64,000 bases of DNA from Bacillus_BA fengqiuensis (GTDB lineage Bacteria > Bacillota > Bacilli > Bacillales > Bacillaceae_H), in the NCBI GenBank assembly GCA_030813035.1, contig JAUSTV010000007.1; one strand, given 5' to 3'. The position numbers were made by a program, and so were the translations under genes. The notes under the pieces were generated by a model. The model was given only the letters and a program-made list of their open reading frames with translations, had not been told where the DNA came from and ran no database searches. This document shows, piece after piece, positions 1-10,352 of the stretch; position 1 is the first letter of the stretch; each line of letters begins with the position of its first letter.

Positions 1-511
1 GTTGGAAGTGATTGAAGCCCATTGGCTATTTAACATGCCTTATGAGAAAATCGATGTGGTATTACATAAGGAAAGCATCATTCATTCCATGGTAGAGTTT
101 CAAGATACGAGCGTTATCGCCCAGCTCGGTACTCCTGATATGAGAGTACCCATTCAATATGCGCTTACATATCCAGACCGCATCATGCTTCCGCATACCA
201 AACGGTTAAACTTATGGGAAATGGGAACACTGCATTTTACCAAAATGGATTTTGATCGTTTTCGCTGCTTAGCATTTGCTTTTGAAGCGGGAAAACAAGG
301 TGGAACAATGCCGACCGTCCTAAATGCGGCTAATGAAGAAGCGGTGGCTGCGTTTCTAAACGGGAAATTGACTTTCTTACAGATAGAAGATGTATTGCAG
401 CGGGCGATGGAAGCACATACAATTATTCAAAATCCTTGCTTAGATACGATTAAAGAGGTAGATTCAAAGACAAGAGATTTTGTGAAATCTCTAATCTCAA
501 AAAGGGGGTAA
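1..511 (+). CDS. dxr: 1-deoxy-D-xylulose 5-phosphate reductoisomerase, C-terminal part
   Basis: This is the 3' part of Dxr, the NADPH-dependent enzyme that converts 1-deoxy-D-xylulose 5-phosphate to 2-C-methyl-D-erythritol 4-phosphate in the MEP isoprenoid pathway. About 170 residues are visible, starting at the window edge in the second reading frame (LEVIEAHWLF), so the N-terminal Rossmann half is missing. The stretch around KIDVVLHKESIIHSMVEF and the GTPDMRVPIQYAL segment are typical of the catalytic and C-terminal helical domains. The gene ends six bases before rasP, which fits the usual dxr-rasP-proS-polC order of Bacillaceae. Identity is secure; the truncation is only the window edge. 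Confidence 0.95.
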   Translation, partial: LEVIEAHWLFNMPYEKIDVVLHKESIIHSMVEFQDTSVIAQLGTPDMRVPIQYALTYPDRIMLPHTKRLNLWEMGTLHFTKMDFDRFRCLAFAFEAGKQGGTMPTVLNAANEEAVAAFLNGKLTFLQIEDVLQRAMEAHTIIQNPCLDTIKEVDSKTRDFVKSLISKRG

Positions 512-517
512 CGCCCG

Positions 518-1777
518 TTGAACACAGTGATTGCTTTTATCGTCATCTTTGGTGCTCTCGTATTTTTCCATGAACTAGGGCATTTAGTATTCGCTAAACG
601 AGCCGGTATTTTATGTCGCGAGTTTGCCATCGGGTTTGGACCGAAAATCTTCTCGTTCCGTAAAAACGAAACGGTATACACCATTCGGCTTTTGCCGCTT
701 GGCGGGTTTGTCCGAATGGCGGGCGAAGATCCGGAGATGATAGATGTAAAGCCGGGACAGATGGTAGGGCTCTTGTTTAATGATGAAGGACAAGTAAATA
801 AAATTATCATTAATCGAAAAGAACAATACCCGCAAGCGAAAATAATTGAAGTGGAACATGCAGATTTAGAGCATCGAATGTCTATTTCAGGTTATGAATC
901 GGATGAGGATGAGCGCTTGCAGCGTTTTGAGGTAAGTGGAGAGTCTTTCTTTATTATTGATGGTGAAGAATCACAAATCGCTCCTTATGATCGTCAGTTT
1001 GCTTCTAAAACATTAGGCCAGCGTACAATGGCCATCTTTGCAGGGCCTCTTATGAATTTTGTCCTTGCATTTTTTATCTTTTTGGCAATCGGTTTAATGC
1101 AAGGGTATACGGTAGATAAACCAGTCATCGGCGAGTTGACAAAAGATGGATCGGCCATTGAGGCAGGTCTGAAGCAAGGTGATATCGTACAGGCAATCGA
1201 CGGAGAATCCATTCGTTCGTGGAAAGCCGTCGTAGAAACGATTCAAATGCATCCAAATGAAGAATTAACGTTTACCATCATGCGAAATAATGAGACGTTT
1301 GATATTCCTGTGACTCCTGAAGAAAGAAAAGTAGGAGATCAGACGATCGGGCTGATTGGTGTTTATCCTCCAATGGAAAAGTCGTTTTTCGGGTCGGTGA
1401 AAAATGGAGCGTTTGAAACCTACATGTGGTCGAAAGAGATTGTTGTAGGCTTAGGAAAGTTAATTACCGGACAATTCTCCATAGATATGCTGTCTGGTCC
1501 TGTAGGCATTTATGTTTCAACCGAACAGGTAGCCCAATCGGGAATTTACTATTTAATGAAATGGGCAGCCGTCTTAAGCATTAATTTAGGAATCGTGAAC
1601 CTATTACCGATTCCAGCACTTGATGGCGGACGTTTAATGTTTTTTGCGGTTGAAGCAGTTCGCGGCAAACCGATTGATCGTCAAAAAGAAGGTATGGTTC
1701 ATTTTATCGGTTTCGCTTTATTAATGCTATTGATGCTTGTCGTCACGTGGAATGATATCCAACGCTTCTTTTTATAA
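518..1777 (+). CDS. rasP: Site-2 intramembrane zinc metalloprotease RasP/RseP
   Basis: This is a polytopic site-2 protease that cuts membrane-bound substrates such as anti-sigma factors and signal-peptide remnants. The zinc motif HELGH lies at residues 18-22 inside the first membrane segment. A PDZ domain sits near residues 190-275. The second metal/active-site motif, in NLLPIPALDGG, is near residues 360-370, followed by a last membrane helix. The 419-residue length is normal. Translation starts at TTG 518 behind AAAGGGGG. It follows dxr closely and is probably cotranscribed with it. In B. subtilis the homologue acts on RsiW and FtsL; substrates here are inferred from the family. Confidence 0.95.
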   Translation: MNTVIAFIVIFGALVFFHELGHLVFAKRAGILCREFAIGFGPKIFSFRKNETVYTIRLLPLGGFVRMAGEDPEMIDVKPGQMVGLLFNDEGQVNKIIINRKEQYPQAKIIEVEHADLEHRMSISGYESDEDERLQRFEVSGESFFIIDGEESQIAPYDRQFASKTLGQRTMAIFAGPLMNFVLAFFIFLAIGLMQGYTVDKPVIGELTKDGSAIEAGLKQGDIVQAIDGESIRSWKAVVETIQMHPNEELTFTIMRNNETFDIPVTPEERKVGDQTIGLIGVYPPMEKSFFGSVKNGAFETYMWSKEIVVGLGKLITGQFSIDMLSGPVGIYVSTEQVAQSGIYYLMKWAAVLSINLGIVNLLPIPALDGGRLMFFAVEAVRGKPIDRQKEGMVHFIGFALLMLLMLVVTWNDIQRFFL

Positions 1778-1858
1778 GAAGTTCGTTTAAATGAATCATT
1801 GTTTATATACAAAGTTAGAAGAAAAACTCCGGATCATTCATTAGACGAGTTTTCCAAA

Positions 1859-1879
1859 TAAAAAGGCTTGCTTTTTTTG
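1859..1879 (+). terminator. Weak hairpin with T-run after rasP
   Basis: A short A-rich/T-rich hairpin (AAAAAG stem, CTTTTTTT) lies between rasP and proS. Just upstream, AAAACTC and GAGTTTT (1832-1853) form another small stem. It is weak, so partial read-through into proS is likely. Confidence 0.4.
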
Positions 1880-1966
1880 ACGTATCATTCAAAATGAAAA
1901 TAAATCTGTTAACTGATAAAACAGTGTGATAGAGAGACTTTTGGAGAGTTGAAGAGGTGCACATAA

Positions 1967-3664
1967 ATGAGACAAAGTTCTAATCTAATTCCAACATTGC
2001 GTGAAGTACCAGCAGATGCTGAAATTAAAAGCCACCAGTTGTTGCTTCGTGCCGGTTTTATGCGTCAAAATGCGAGCGGTATTTACAGCTTTCTGCCGCT
2101 CGGCTATCGAGTTCTTCGTAAAGTGGAACAAATCGTGCGGGAAGAAATGGAGCGCGCTGGATCTGTCGAGTTATTAATGCCTGCTTTACAGCCAGCAGAA
2201 TTATGGCAAGAGTCAGGACGCTGGTATTCATATGGACCAGAATTAATGCGAATGAAGGATCGCCATAATCGCGAATTCGCATTGGGAGCAACGCATGAAG
2301 AAGTCATTACAAGCCTTGTACGGGACGAAGTGAAATCCTATAAGCGCTTACCGTTAAATCTATATCAAATTCAAACAAAATTCCGTGATGAGAAGCGCCC
2401 TCGTTTTGGATTGCTGCGCGGACGTGAGTTTGTCATGAAGGATGCTTATTCATTCCATGCTTCAAAAGAAAGCTTAGATGAAACATACAACAAAATGTAT
2501 GAGGCGTACAGCCGCATTTTTGAACGCTGCGGGTTAAATTTCCGTGCCGTTATTGCTGATTCAGGAGCAATAGGTGGTAAGGACACACACGAATTTATGG
2601 TGCTTTCAGACATAGGAGAAGATACGATTGCATATTCGGATACATCTTCATATGCAGCCAACATTGAAATGGCAGCTGTTACAGCAGTGTATGAGAAAGA
2701 GAATGAAGCTGCTGAAGCATTGGAGAAAGTAGAAACACCGACACAAAAATCAATTGAAGAAGTATCTGCTTTTTTACATGTAGAAGCGTCAAAATGCATT
2801 AAATCTCTTTTATTTAAAGTAGATGATCGATTTGTTTTAGTCCTTGTTCGCGGTGATCATGAAGTGAACGATATTAAAGTGAAAAACCACTTTGAAGCAT
2901 CAATTGTTGAACTGGCAAGCGTAGAAGAAACAAAAGAAATAATGGGCTGCGAAGTGGGCTTCTTAGGTCCTATCTATGTTTCAGAGAAAGTAGAAATCAT
3001 TGCCGATAACGCAGTGCAGGCGATGACCAATGCGGTTTCAGGAGCTAACGAAGCTGGATATCATTTTAAAAATGTAAATCCTGAGCGTGACTTCCAAACT
3101 GCTTACACCGACATCCGATTTATTCAAGAAGGGGATCCTTCTCCAGATGGACAAGGTGTAATAAAGTTTGCCAAGGGTATTGAAGTCGGTCACGTATTCA
3201 AACTTGGCACAAGATATAGTGAAGCGATGAATGCGACATATTTAGATGAAAATGGCCGTACACAGCCGATGATCATGGGTTGTTACGGGATTGGTGTTTC
3301 TCGTACGGTTGCAGCTGTTGCGGAGCAATTTAACGATGAAAATGGTCTTGTATGGCCGGCTGCCGTAGCTCCTTATCAAGTTCATTTAATTCCGGTTAAT
3401 ATGAAAAATGAGGAACAAAAAGAGCTTGGCGAAAAGCTTTATAATGAGTTGTTGGCTAAAGGCTATGAAGTGCTGATGGATGATCGTGCAGAGCGTCCGG
3501 GCGTTAAATTTGCTGATTCTGATTTGATTGGTATCCCGGTTCGTGTTACAATCGGCAAACGTGCCGCTGAAGGGATTATCGAATTGAAAGTACGAAGCAC
3601 AGGGGAGTCAATGGAATTATCTATTGATGAATTGCCGAATACATTAGCTCACTTATTGAAATAA
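1967..3664 (+). CDS. proS: Prolyl-tRNA synthetase (bacterial type, with editing domain)
   Basis: This class II aminoacyl-tRNA synthetase charges tRNA-Pro. At 565 residues it matches the bacterial type. The catalytic core is in the N-terminal 220 residues (motif 2 with RFRDE-like KFRDEKRPRFGLLRGREF). An inserted editing (INS) domain that hydrolyses mischarged Ala-tRNA-Pro spans about residues 225-410. Motif 3 (GCYGIGVSR) and the anticodon-binding domain (YQVHLIPVN onward) follow. It starts at ATG 1967 after a GAGGTG-type ribosome site. It lies between rasP and polC as in most Bacillaceae. I found no T-box-like leader in the 190-base gap upstream. Confidence 0.97.
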   Translation: MRQSSNLIPTLREVPADAEIKSHQLLLRAGFMRQNASGIYSFLPLGYRVLRKVEQIVREEMERAGSVELLMPALQPAELWQESGRWYSYGPELMRMKDRHNREFALGATHEEVITSLVRDEVKSYKRLPLNLYQIQTKFRDEKRPRFGLLRGREFVMKDAYSFHASKESLDETYNKMYEAYSRIFERCGLNFRAVIADSGAIGGKDTHEFMVLSDIGEDTIAYSDTSSYAANIEMAAVTAVYEKENEAAEALEKVETPTQKSIEEVSAFLHVEASKCIKSLLFKVDDRFVLVLVRGDHEVNDIKVKNHFEASIVELASVEETKEIMGCEVGFLGPIYVSEKVEIIADNAVQAMTNAVSGANEAGYHFKNVNPERDFQTAYTDIRFIQEGDPSPDGQGVIKFAKGIEVGHVFKLGTRYSEAMNATYLDENGRTQPMIMGCYGIGVSRTVAAVAEQFNDENGLVWPAAVAPYQVHLIPVNMKNEEQKELGEKLYNELLAKGYEVLMDDRAERPGVKFADSDLIGIPVRVTIGKRAAEGIIELKVRSTGESMELSIDELPNTLAHLLK

Positions 3665-3668
3665 AACA

Positions 3669-3712
3669 ACAAATTCAAGGTACCCTGTTTTCCTAGGGTA
3701 CCTTGAATTTGT
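3669..3712 (+). terminator. 17-bp perfect inverted repeat after proS
   Basis: The arms at 3669-3685 and 3696-3712 pair perfectly over 17 bp around a 10-base loop. There is no long T-run after it, so it may act as an mRNA-stabilising hairpin or a bidirectional terminator rather than a classic intrinsic terminator. polC begins 38 bases later. Confidence 0.6.
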
Positions 3713-3749
3713 GTTACAATCAAAGAGGAATTTTTGAAAGGAGGATTCG

Positions 3750-6700
3750 ATGGAAGGTTTAACAAAAGAACAAAAAGAGCGATTTCAGCTCCTGCTTCAG
3801 CAGCTTGATTTAACAAGTGATGAGATTGTTCCTTATTTTGAACAAGCGGGTATTGAAAAGCTCGTTATTCATAAAGACCAAAAACAATGGCATTTCCAAT
3901 TTGTATTACAGCAAGTCTTGCCGTTTTCCGTTTATGAATTATTTTTAACAAGACTTCGAACTCAATTCTCCCATATTGCCAATGTATCTTTTTCTATTAA
4001 AACGCCTGTGAAAGAATGCTCGCAGGAAGATGTTCAGGCATACTGGCACCATTGTGTAGCGGAACTGGAAGGTATTTCACCGATGCTGCACGCTTTGTTA
4101 AAAGAACAAATGCCTACTCTGAATGGTATAAAGCTTCAGTTGCAGACAAGAATCGATACAGAGGCACAAGCCCTGAAAAGAAAGTATGGGCAGCTCATTA
4201 CAGATCAATTCAGCGCATACGGATTTCCGGCTTTTCAGCTTGTGACAGAAGTCGTTCATTCAGAAGCGGACTACAACCAATTTGTGGAACGAAAAAAACA
4301 GGAAGACCAGGAAAAAGTGCTGGCTGCCATTACTGAAATGCAGGCAAAAGAACAGGAGAAAGCAGCAGATGCCGCTGCCGAGTTGTCAGGACCGCTTACA
4401 GTCGGCTATTTAATTAAAGATGAAGCAGTGCGCCTGGATTCTATTTTTGATGAAGAAAAGAGGATTACGGTTCAAGGGTATGTATTTGCTTCAGAAACGA
4501 GAGAACTGCGAAGCGGGCGAACCCTCTTAACCTTTAAAATCACAGACTATACGAACTCCATTATGGTGAAGATGTTCTCGCGAGATAAAGAAGACATCCC
4601 ATTACTAAATGCTGTGAAAAAAGGAATGTGGCTGAAAGTTCGAGGCAGCGTGCAAAATGATACATTTGTCCGTGATTTGGTCATGATTGCCAATGATATT
4701 AACGAAATTAAACCGGAAGGCCGTCAGGACACAGCACCTGAAGGAGAAAAGCGTATTGAGCTCCATCTGCACACACCGATGAGCCAAATGGATGCCGTGA
4801 CGCCGGTCAGTAAACTTGTTGAACAAGCGAAAAAATGGGGGCATCCGGCTATCGCACTGACTGATCATGCGGTAGCTCAATCTTTTCCGGAAGCTTACTC
4901 GGCTGCTAAGAAAAACGGGATTAAGATGATATATGGAGTAGAGGCCAATTTAGTCGATGATGGCGTACCGATTGCCTACAACCTGACAAAACGAGAGTTG
5001 GCAGATGCCACATATGTTGTTTTTGATGTGGAAACGACCGGGTTATCGGCAGTCTATGATACGATCATCGAGCTGGCGGCCGTAAAAGTGAAAGAAGGGG
5101 AAATTATTGATCGCTTTGAATCGTTCGCTAATCCCCACCGCCCTTTATCAGCAACCATTATCGAGCTCACTGGCATTACGGATGATATGGTACAGGATGC
5201 ACCGGAAGTAGAAGAAGTGCTGCGCAAGTTTCACGAGTGGATCGGTAATGATGTGCTCGTAGCCCATAATGCGAGCTTTGATATGGGATTTTTGAATACG
5301 GGTTTTCAAAAAATCGGTCTTGGCAGAGCGTCCAATCCTGTTATTGATACATTGGAGCTGGCCCGCTTTCTATATCCGGAGATGAAAAATCACCGCCTCA
5401 ACACGTTAGCCAAGAAACTCGATGTGGAATTAACACAGCATCACCGTGCCATTTATGATGCGGAAGCAACCGGCTATATACTTGTTAAAATGTTGAAGGA
5501 TGCAATGGAAAGAGAGATTTCTTCTCATGACCAGTTAAATGATTACATGGGACAAGGCAATGCTTATCAAAGGGCAAGACCTTATCATGTAACCATCTTA
5601 GCTCAAAATGACATAGGTTTGAAAAATCTATTTAAATTGGTTTCGATTTCTCATCTGGAATACTTTTATCGGGTACCGCGCATACCGAGATCCAAGCTTG
5701 AAAAGCACCGTGAAGGGCTGTTGATTGGAACAGCGTGCGACAGAGGCGAAGTGTTTGAAAGTATGATGCAAAAGTCAGCGGAAGAGGCAGAAAAAGCGGC
5801 GGAGTTTTATGATTATATCGAAGTACAGCCGCCCGCTAACTATGAACATTTAATTGAAATGGAGTTTGTGCGTGATCAGCAAGCCTTACAGGAGATTATC
5901 TCCAATATCGTAAAGCTCGGAGAAAAGATGGACAAACCGGTTGTGGCAACGGGAAATGTACACTACTTGAATCCGGAAGATAAAATTTACCGGAAAATTT
6001 TAGTCAGTTCTCAAGGCGGTGCCAACCCGCTGAATCGGCACAAATTGCCGGATGTGCATTTTCGAACGACGAATGAAATGCTGGAATGCTTTTCATTCTT
6101 AGGAGAAGGAAAAGCAAAAGAGATTGTTGTGGCCAATACGCAAAAAGTAGCCGATCTTATTGGGGAAGTCAAGCCGATTAAAGATGATTTGTATACACCG
6201 AAAATTGAAGGCGCAGATGAGGAAATGCGCGAGATGAGTTATGTGATGGCAAGAAGCATTTATGGTGATCCGCTTCCTGAAATTGTAGAAGCGCGGCTTG
6301 AAAAAGAGTTGAAAAGCATCATCGGCCACGGATTTGCCGTTATTTATCTCATTTCCCATAAGCTCGTAAAAAAATCATTGGATGACGGGTACCTTGTTGG
6401 TTCGCGTGGTTCGGTCGGTTCATCGCTTGTTGCCACCATGACCGAAATTACAGAAGTTAATCCGCTGCCGCCGCACTATGTATGTCCAAAGTGCAAGCAG
6501 TCTGAATTCTTTAATGACGGATCGGTCGGTTCGGGCTTCGACTTGCCTGACAAAGATTGTCCGAGCTGCAACGTGAGATATAAAAAAGACGGACATGATA
6601 TCCCGTTTGAAACGTTCCTTGGATTTAAGGGTGACAAAGTACCGGATATCGATTTGAATTTCTCCGGCGAGTATCAGCCTCGCGCCCATCACTATACAAA

Positions 6701-7548
6701 GGTCCTGTTCGGAGAGGACAATGTATATCGTGCCGGTACAATCGGTACGGTAGCTGAGAAAACGGCATACGGGTATGTAAAAGGATATGCAGGTGATCAT
6801 AATCTTCACTTACGCGGGGCGGAAGTGGATCGTTTAGTGGCAGGATGTACCGGTGTAAAGAGAACAACCGGCCAGCATCCGGGCGGCATTATTGTTATCC
6901 CGGATTATATGGATGTTTTCGATTTCACACCGATTCAATATCCAGCCGATGCCAAAGGAGCCGAGTGGAGAACGACACATTTTGATTTCCATTCGATCCA
7001 CGATAATGTTTTAAAACTTGATATACTCGGACACGATGATCCGACGGTAATTCGTATGCTGCAAGATTTAAGCGGCATTGACCCGAAAACCATCCCAACG
7101 GATGATCCTGAAGTCATGAAAATTTTTAGCGGTACAGAGTCGCTTGGCGTGACGGAAGAACAAATTATGTGTAAAACAGGAACACTCGGAATTCCGGAAT
7201 TCGGGACAAGGTTCGTCCGTCAAATGTTAGAAGATACCAAACCGACGACTTTCTCGGAGCTTGTGCAAATCTCGGGTCTTTCCCATGGAACCGACGTATG
7301 GTTAGGAAATGCGCAAGAACTTATTCATAATGGTACATGTAATCTCTCCGAAGTAATCGGATGCCGCGATGACATCATGGTATATTTGATTTACCAAGGA
7401 TTGGAACCATCCCTTGCCTTCAAAATCATGGAGTCGGTGCGTAAAGGAAAAGGTTTGAGTCCGGAGTTCGAAGAAGAAATGATTAAAAACGGGGTGCCTG
7501 CATGGTACATCGATTCTTGTAAGAAAATCAAGTACATGTTCCCTAAAG
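3750..7548 (+). CDS. polC: DNA polymerase III PolC-type alpha subunit, exon 1
   Basis: PolC is the main replicative polymerase of low-G+C Gram-positive bacteria and has a built-in proofreading exonuclease. Exon 1 encodes 1266 complete codons plus one base. In order it shows an N-terminal region, an OB-fold near residues 230-315, the PHP domain start (HLHTPMSQMDAV, about 335), a DEDD exonuclease inserted into PHP (FDVETTGLS near 425), a CxxC...CxxC zinc site near 910-935 and the polymerase motif PDIDLNFSGEYQP near 965. It starts at ATG 3750 behind AAAGGAGG. Reading on past 7548 gives 14 foreign codons and a stop, because a group II intron begins here. Joined to exon 2 (10353-10867) it gives 1437 residues, the normal PolC length. 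Confidence 0.96.
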
Positions 7549-8296
7549 GTGCGACACGTTGCTGGTTTAACCCCAATAGAAACGTTGGATAAAGACCAGC
7601 CCATGTAGATACTAAGATAGTAACTCTACATGAGAACTACATGAAATGAGTCGGAGGTGTGAGATTCCCTCCTACCGTAACAGGATACGGTGAAACCCCC
7701 TGAGCACCGCGACTTGCAGGAATGGTCTCCTGGCTTGAACTGTAAGAGAGCTCGCTAAGGTTCGTCTTAAAAGCGTGACACGTAGACGTGAGTAAAGGCG
7801 GGGGTCCCAAAAAGTAACTATGGTGAGGCAACGAATCCTCGTATGGAAAGGCTCGTGAGGACAACCCAGTTGAGAAGCTGGGGCTATCGCTTGCGATGGA
7901 ACATTTGCGGATTACCTATCTTTTGGGGGAATATCTGCGTTCAACCATTAAAGGTTGTTCGGCTTAATCAATTAACTCCTGTTAGATTAAGCTAAATGTC
8001 GGGTCAGAGAGGACACCTAAGGTCGCTACTAAAGAAGGGATAATTTTATGTGGAACGTGTGAAGGGTACAGGATGGATGGCAGGAGCCAATTGAAGTCTC
8101 TGAGAGTAGGAAATGACTCTCTTAATGTACCTGGCGGCAGCCCGTAGTAGTGTGGAAACTTCTGTAATGGAAGTGGAGCGAAGGGGCATAGTCGGACACT
8201 GGGAAAGTTGACAACCAACATTCACTAACAGCTAAGAAATTCCGTTGAGAGTAAATAACCGAGATGCGAGTATCCTTGTGAAAGGAGAGAGCATCC

Positions 8297-10237
8297 ATCA
8301 AACTTAGCATACCGAAATCGGAAGAGGAATTTCATAACCTCAGAGATACTTTATACGCGGTAACAAAAGCCGCTATTTCTGAGAATAAGCAACCTAAGTT
8401 TCAAAGCATTATTGAAGTAGCCAGAAGCGAAGCCGTAGTTTTAACAGCAATTCACAAGCTCAAAGGTAATAAAGGCAGTGAGACACCTGGTGTTGATGGA
8501 CAAACGATAAGAATGAATATTCTTCAGAAGGATTTCAAAGAAGTCCTTAAGCGAGTCCAAAAGAATTTTGATAACTATCAACCTGAAATGGTAAGGCGTG
8601 TGCACATCCCAAAAGACAACGGCGAAACAAGACCACTTGGTATTCCCGCAATTGCAGATAGAATTGTTCAGGAATGTGTTCGTTCAGTCATTGAACCCAT
8701 ATGCGAGGCTCATTTCTTTGAGCATTCATACGGATTCAGACCTTGGAGAAACACTGAAAACGCCTTAGCCAGACTCGGTTTCCTTGCTCATAAAACAGGT
8801 CATCACTGGGTAGTTGAAGGTGACGTATCAAAATTCTTTGACAACGTAAATCACAACAAACTGCTGAAAATACTTTGGGGTTTCGGTGTTACCGATAAAC
8901 GAGTTCTAATAATGATACAGGCAATGTTAAGAGCGGGAGTAATGGAGGAGATTGCGAAGAATGAACCAGGCACTCCTCAAGGGGGAATTATTTCTCCTCT
9001 TTTGGCAAATGTCTATCTCACCCCTTTTGACAACTTTGTTACTAGAGAATATGAGAAGAAAGTTCTCAGGAAAAATTACAGCTCTGGTCAAAGAAGCTTG
9101 ATATTGAGAGGGTTATCAGGAAAGCCGCGCCTTAGATTAAAAACAGCTTATCTCATAAGATATGCTGATGACTGGGTCGTGCTGACCAATACGAAGGAAA
9201 ATGCAGAAAAACTCGTATACAGGTATGAAAAATACTTGAGAGAAGAGTTGAAATTGCAACTATCCTTAGAAAAGACAAAGATAACCGACATTAGGACGAC
9301 ACCAATCAGTTTTCTTGGTTACAAATATAAACTCGTGAGAGGAAATGCAGAAAAAGGGTACATTACAAGGTCGAAGCCGAATGAGGAAAAACTGGCTAAG
9401 AAGGTTGCGCAGCTTCTTAAGGATATCAAGCTCCTCAAAAAGTGCAAAGACATTGAAACCCTAATAAGTGACATCAATATTATTAATTCAAAGATAAGAG
9501 GACTGGTTAACTATTATCAAGTCACCACATGGGGCTCGGAAATATTTAAACAGTATAATTATCGGATCAGATGGGCGGCATATAGAGCAATGCGGCGGAG
9601 GCTGGGTGCAAAAAGTGCAAAAGGCAAGAATAAAGTCGTCGACTGGGTTCCTGCCAATAAATGCACGAATCTAACAGAGCTTCATGCTAATTACAAAACT
9701 GCCTTACCTGCCGTTAAATATAAAGACCACATTATTGGTGTCACAGACCTTGCATTCATCAAACGAGTTGATCCTGCAATGTTTAATCAAGAGGAAACGC
9801 CTTTTACCCCACGAGGAAGGGAGCTGCACCTCAAGAGAACAAGGAAAAAGCCAAGGTTATATAGACTTGATTGGATATTCGGAGCGGACGCAATGGCTAC
9901 GAAAAGATTGCTTGGAAATAGAAGCAAAAGTAAGCGTAGAAGGAAGCTCTATAATTTTGAGTTCTTCCTTAACAGGGCTTACGCATTTAATCGTGATAAA
10001 GGCAAATGCAGGATATGCGGAGAAGATATAGCCCCTTATGAGATTGAGACACACCATGAAAATCCTGAATTATCTTCTGAACAGGTAAACAGGGTAAGTA
10101 ATCTTGTGTCACTACATGATAGATGTCATAACGACCTGCACAATCTCACATTAGATGAAATAAAGCTTCTTAACTTAGGTTATAAACAAAAACAAATCAG
10201 AAAGATACTTTCATTTCGGGAAAAATTAGTGAATTAA
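8297..10237 (+). CDS. ltrA: Group II intron reverse transcriptase/maturase with HNH endonuclease domain
   Basis: This LtrA-type protein helps its intron splice and drives retrohoming. The reverse transcriptase core has GVDGQTI, GDVSKFFD, GTPQGGIISPLLANVYL and the catalytic YADD. The maturase (X) domain follows. A C-terminal HNH endonuclease has CxxC, HHENPE and HDRCHNDLHN. The first ATG in frame is 8513, but conserved RT0/RT1 sequence (IHKLKGNKGSETPGVDG) lies upstream of it, and the frame is open from 8282. No ATG, GTG or TTG occurs in that stretch. ATC at 8297 sits 6 bases after AAAGGAGAGA and starts a plausible N-terminus (xKLSIPKSEEEF), so a rare AUC start is proposed, giving 646 residues. 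The start is uncertain; the family is certain. Confidence 0.9.
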   Translation: MKLSIPKSEEEFHNLRDTLYAVTKAAISENKQPKFQSIIEVARSEAVVLTAIHKLKGNKGSETPGVDGQTIRMNILQKDFKEVLKRVQKNFDNYQPEMVRRVHIPKDNGETRPLGIPAIADRIVQECVRSVIEPICEAHFFEHSYGFRPWRNTENALARLGFLAHKTGHHWVVEGDVSKFFDNVNHNKLLKILWGFGVTDKRVLIMIQAMLRAGVMEEIAKNEPGTPQGGIISPLLANVYLTPFDNFVTREYEKKVLRKNYSSGQRSLILRGLSGKPRLRLKTAYLIRYADDWVVLTNTKENAEKLVYRYEKYLREELKLQLSLEKTKITDIRTTPISFLGYKYKLVRGNAEKGYITRSKPNEEKLAKKVAQLLKDIKLLKKCKDIETLISDINIINSKIRGLVNYYQVTTWGSEIFKQYNYRIRWAAYRAMRRRLGAKSAKGKNKVVDWVPANKCTNLTELHANYKTALPAVKYKDHIIGVTDLAFIKRVDPAMFNQEETPFTPRGRELHLKRTRKKPRLYRLDWIFGADAMATKRLLGNRSKSKRRRKLYNFEFFLNRAYAFNRDKGKCRICGEDIAPYEIETHHENPELSSEQVNRVSNLVSLHDRCHNDLHNLTLDEIKLLNLGYKQKQIRKILSFREKLVN

Positions 10238-10258
10238 TTAAGGTTGTTGTTCGATGGA

Positions 10259-10292
10259 ACGCCGTATGAATCGAAAGGTTCACGTACGGTGT
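10259..10292 (+). ncRNA. Group II intron catalytic domain V
   Basis: A 34-nt hairpin is formed by ACGCCGTA/TACGGTGT, an upper stem TGAATC/GGTTCA with a two-base CG bulge on the 3' side, and a GAAA tetraloop. This is the exact architecture of group II domain V. The triad position reads CGC (10260-10262). Domain VI, which supplies the branch-point adenosine, should lie between 10295 and 10352; I could not assign the branch base. Confidence 0.85.
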
Positions 10293-10352
10293 GAAGCGGG
10301 GGAAAATTGAACCCAAACAGGTGAGGCTGAGGGGAAGATTACCTATCGCTAC

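Larger units (their letters stand above)
7549..10352 (+). mobile_element. Group II self-splicing intron inserted in polC
   Basis: A 2804-base retroelement splits a polC alanine codon after its first base. The 5' end reads GTGCGAC, matching the group II GUGYG consensus; the 3' end is ...GCTAC, matching AY. Removing it joins codons ...FPK-A-HAAAYV exactly. It encodes a reverse transcriptase/maturase and carries a canonical 34-nt domain V. A candidate exon-binding site, TTTTGGGG at 7921-7928, can pair with the last eight exon bases (7541-7548) with two G-U pairs. The 5' 750 bases are noncoding ribozyme domains I-III; antisense open frames in it are incidental. The boundaries are firm; the structural class is not assigned. 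Confidence 0.95.

Noticed and set aside
1778..1966. T-box leader before proS
   Set aside because: No conserved T-box bulge sequence or clear antiterminator structure is present.
4016..4336. 106-codon frame inside polC on the same strand
   Set aside because: A shifted-frame shadow of the PolC N-terminal coding sequence with no homology signal.
3750..7592. polC seen as a truncated pseudogene ending at 7590
   Set aside because: The break point is a textbook group II 5' splice site and the rest of PolC resumes in frame after a matching 3' site.
7637..8310. Several antisense open frames of 60-80 codons within the 5' part of the polC intron
   Set aside because: They lie on noncoding ribozyme sequence, have no ribosome sites, and match no family I recognise.
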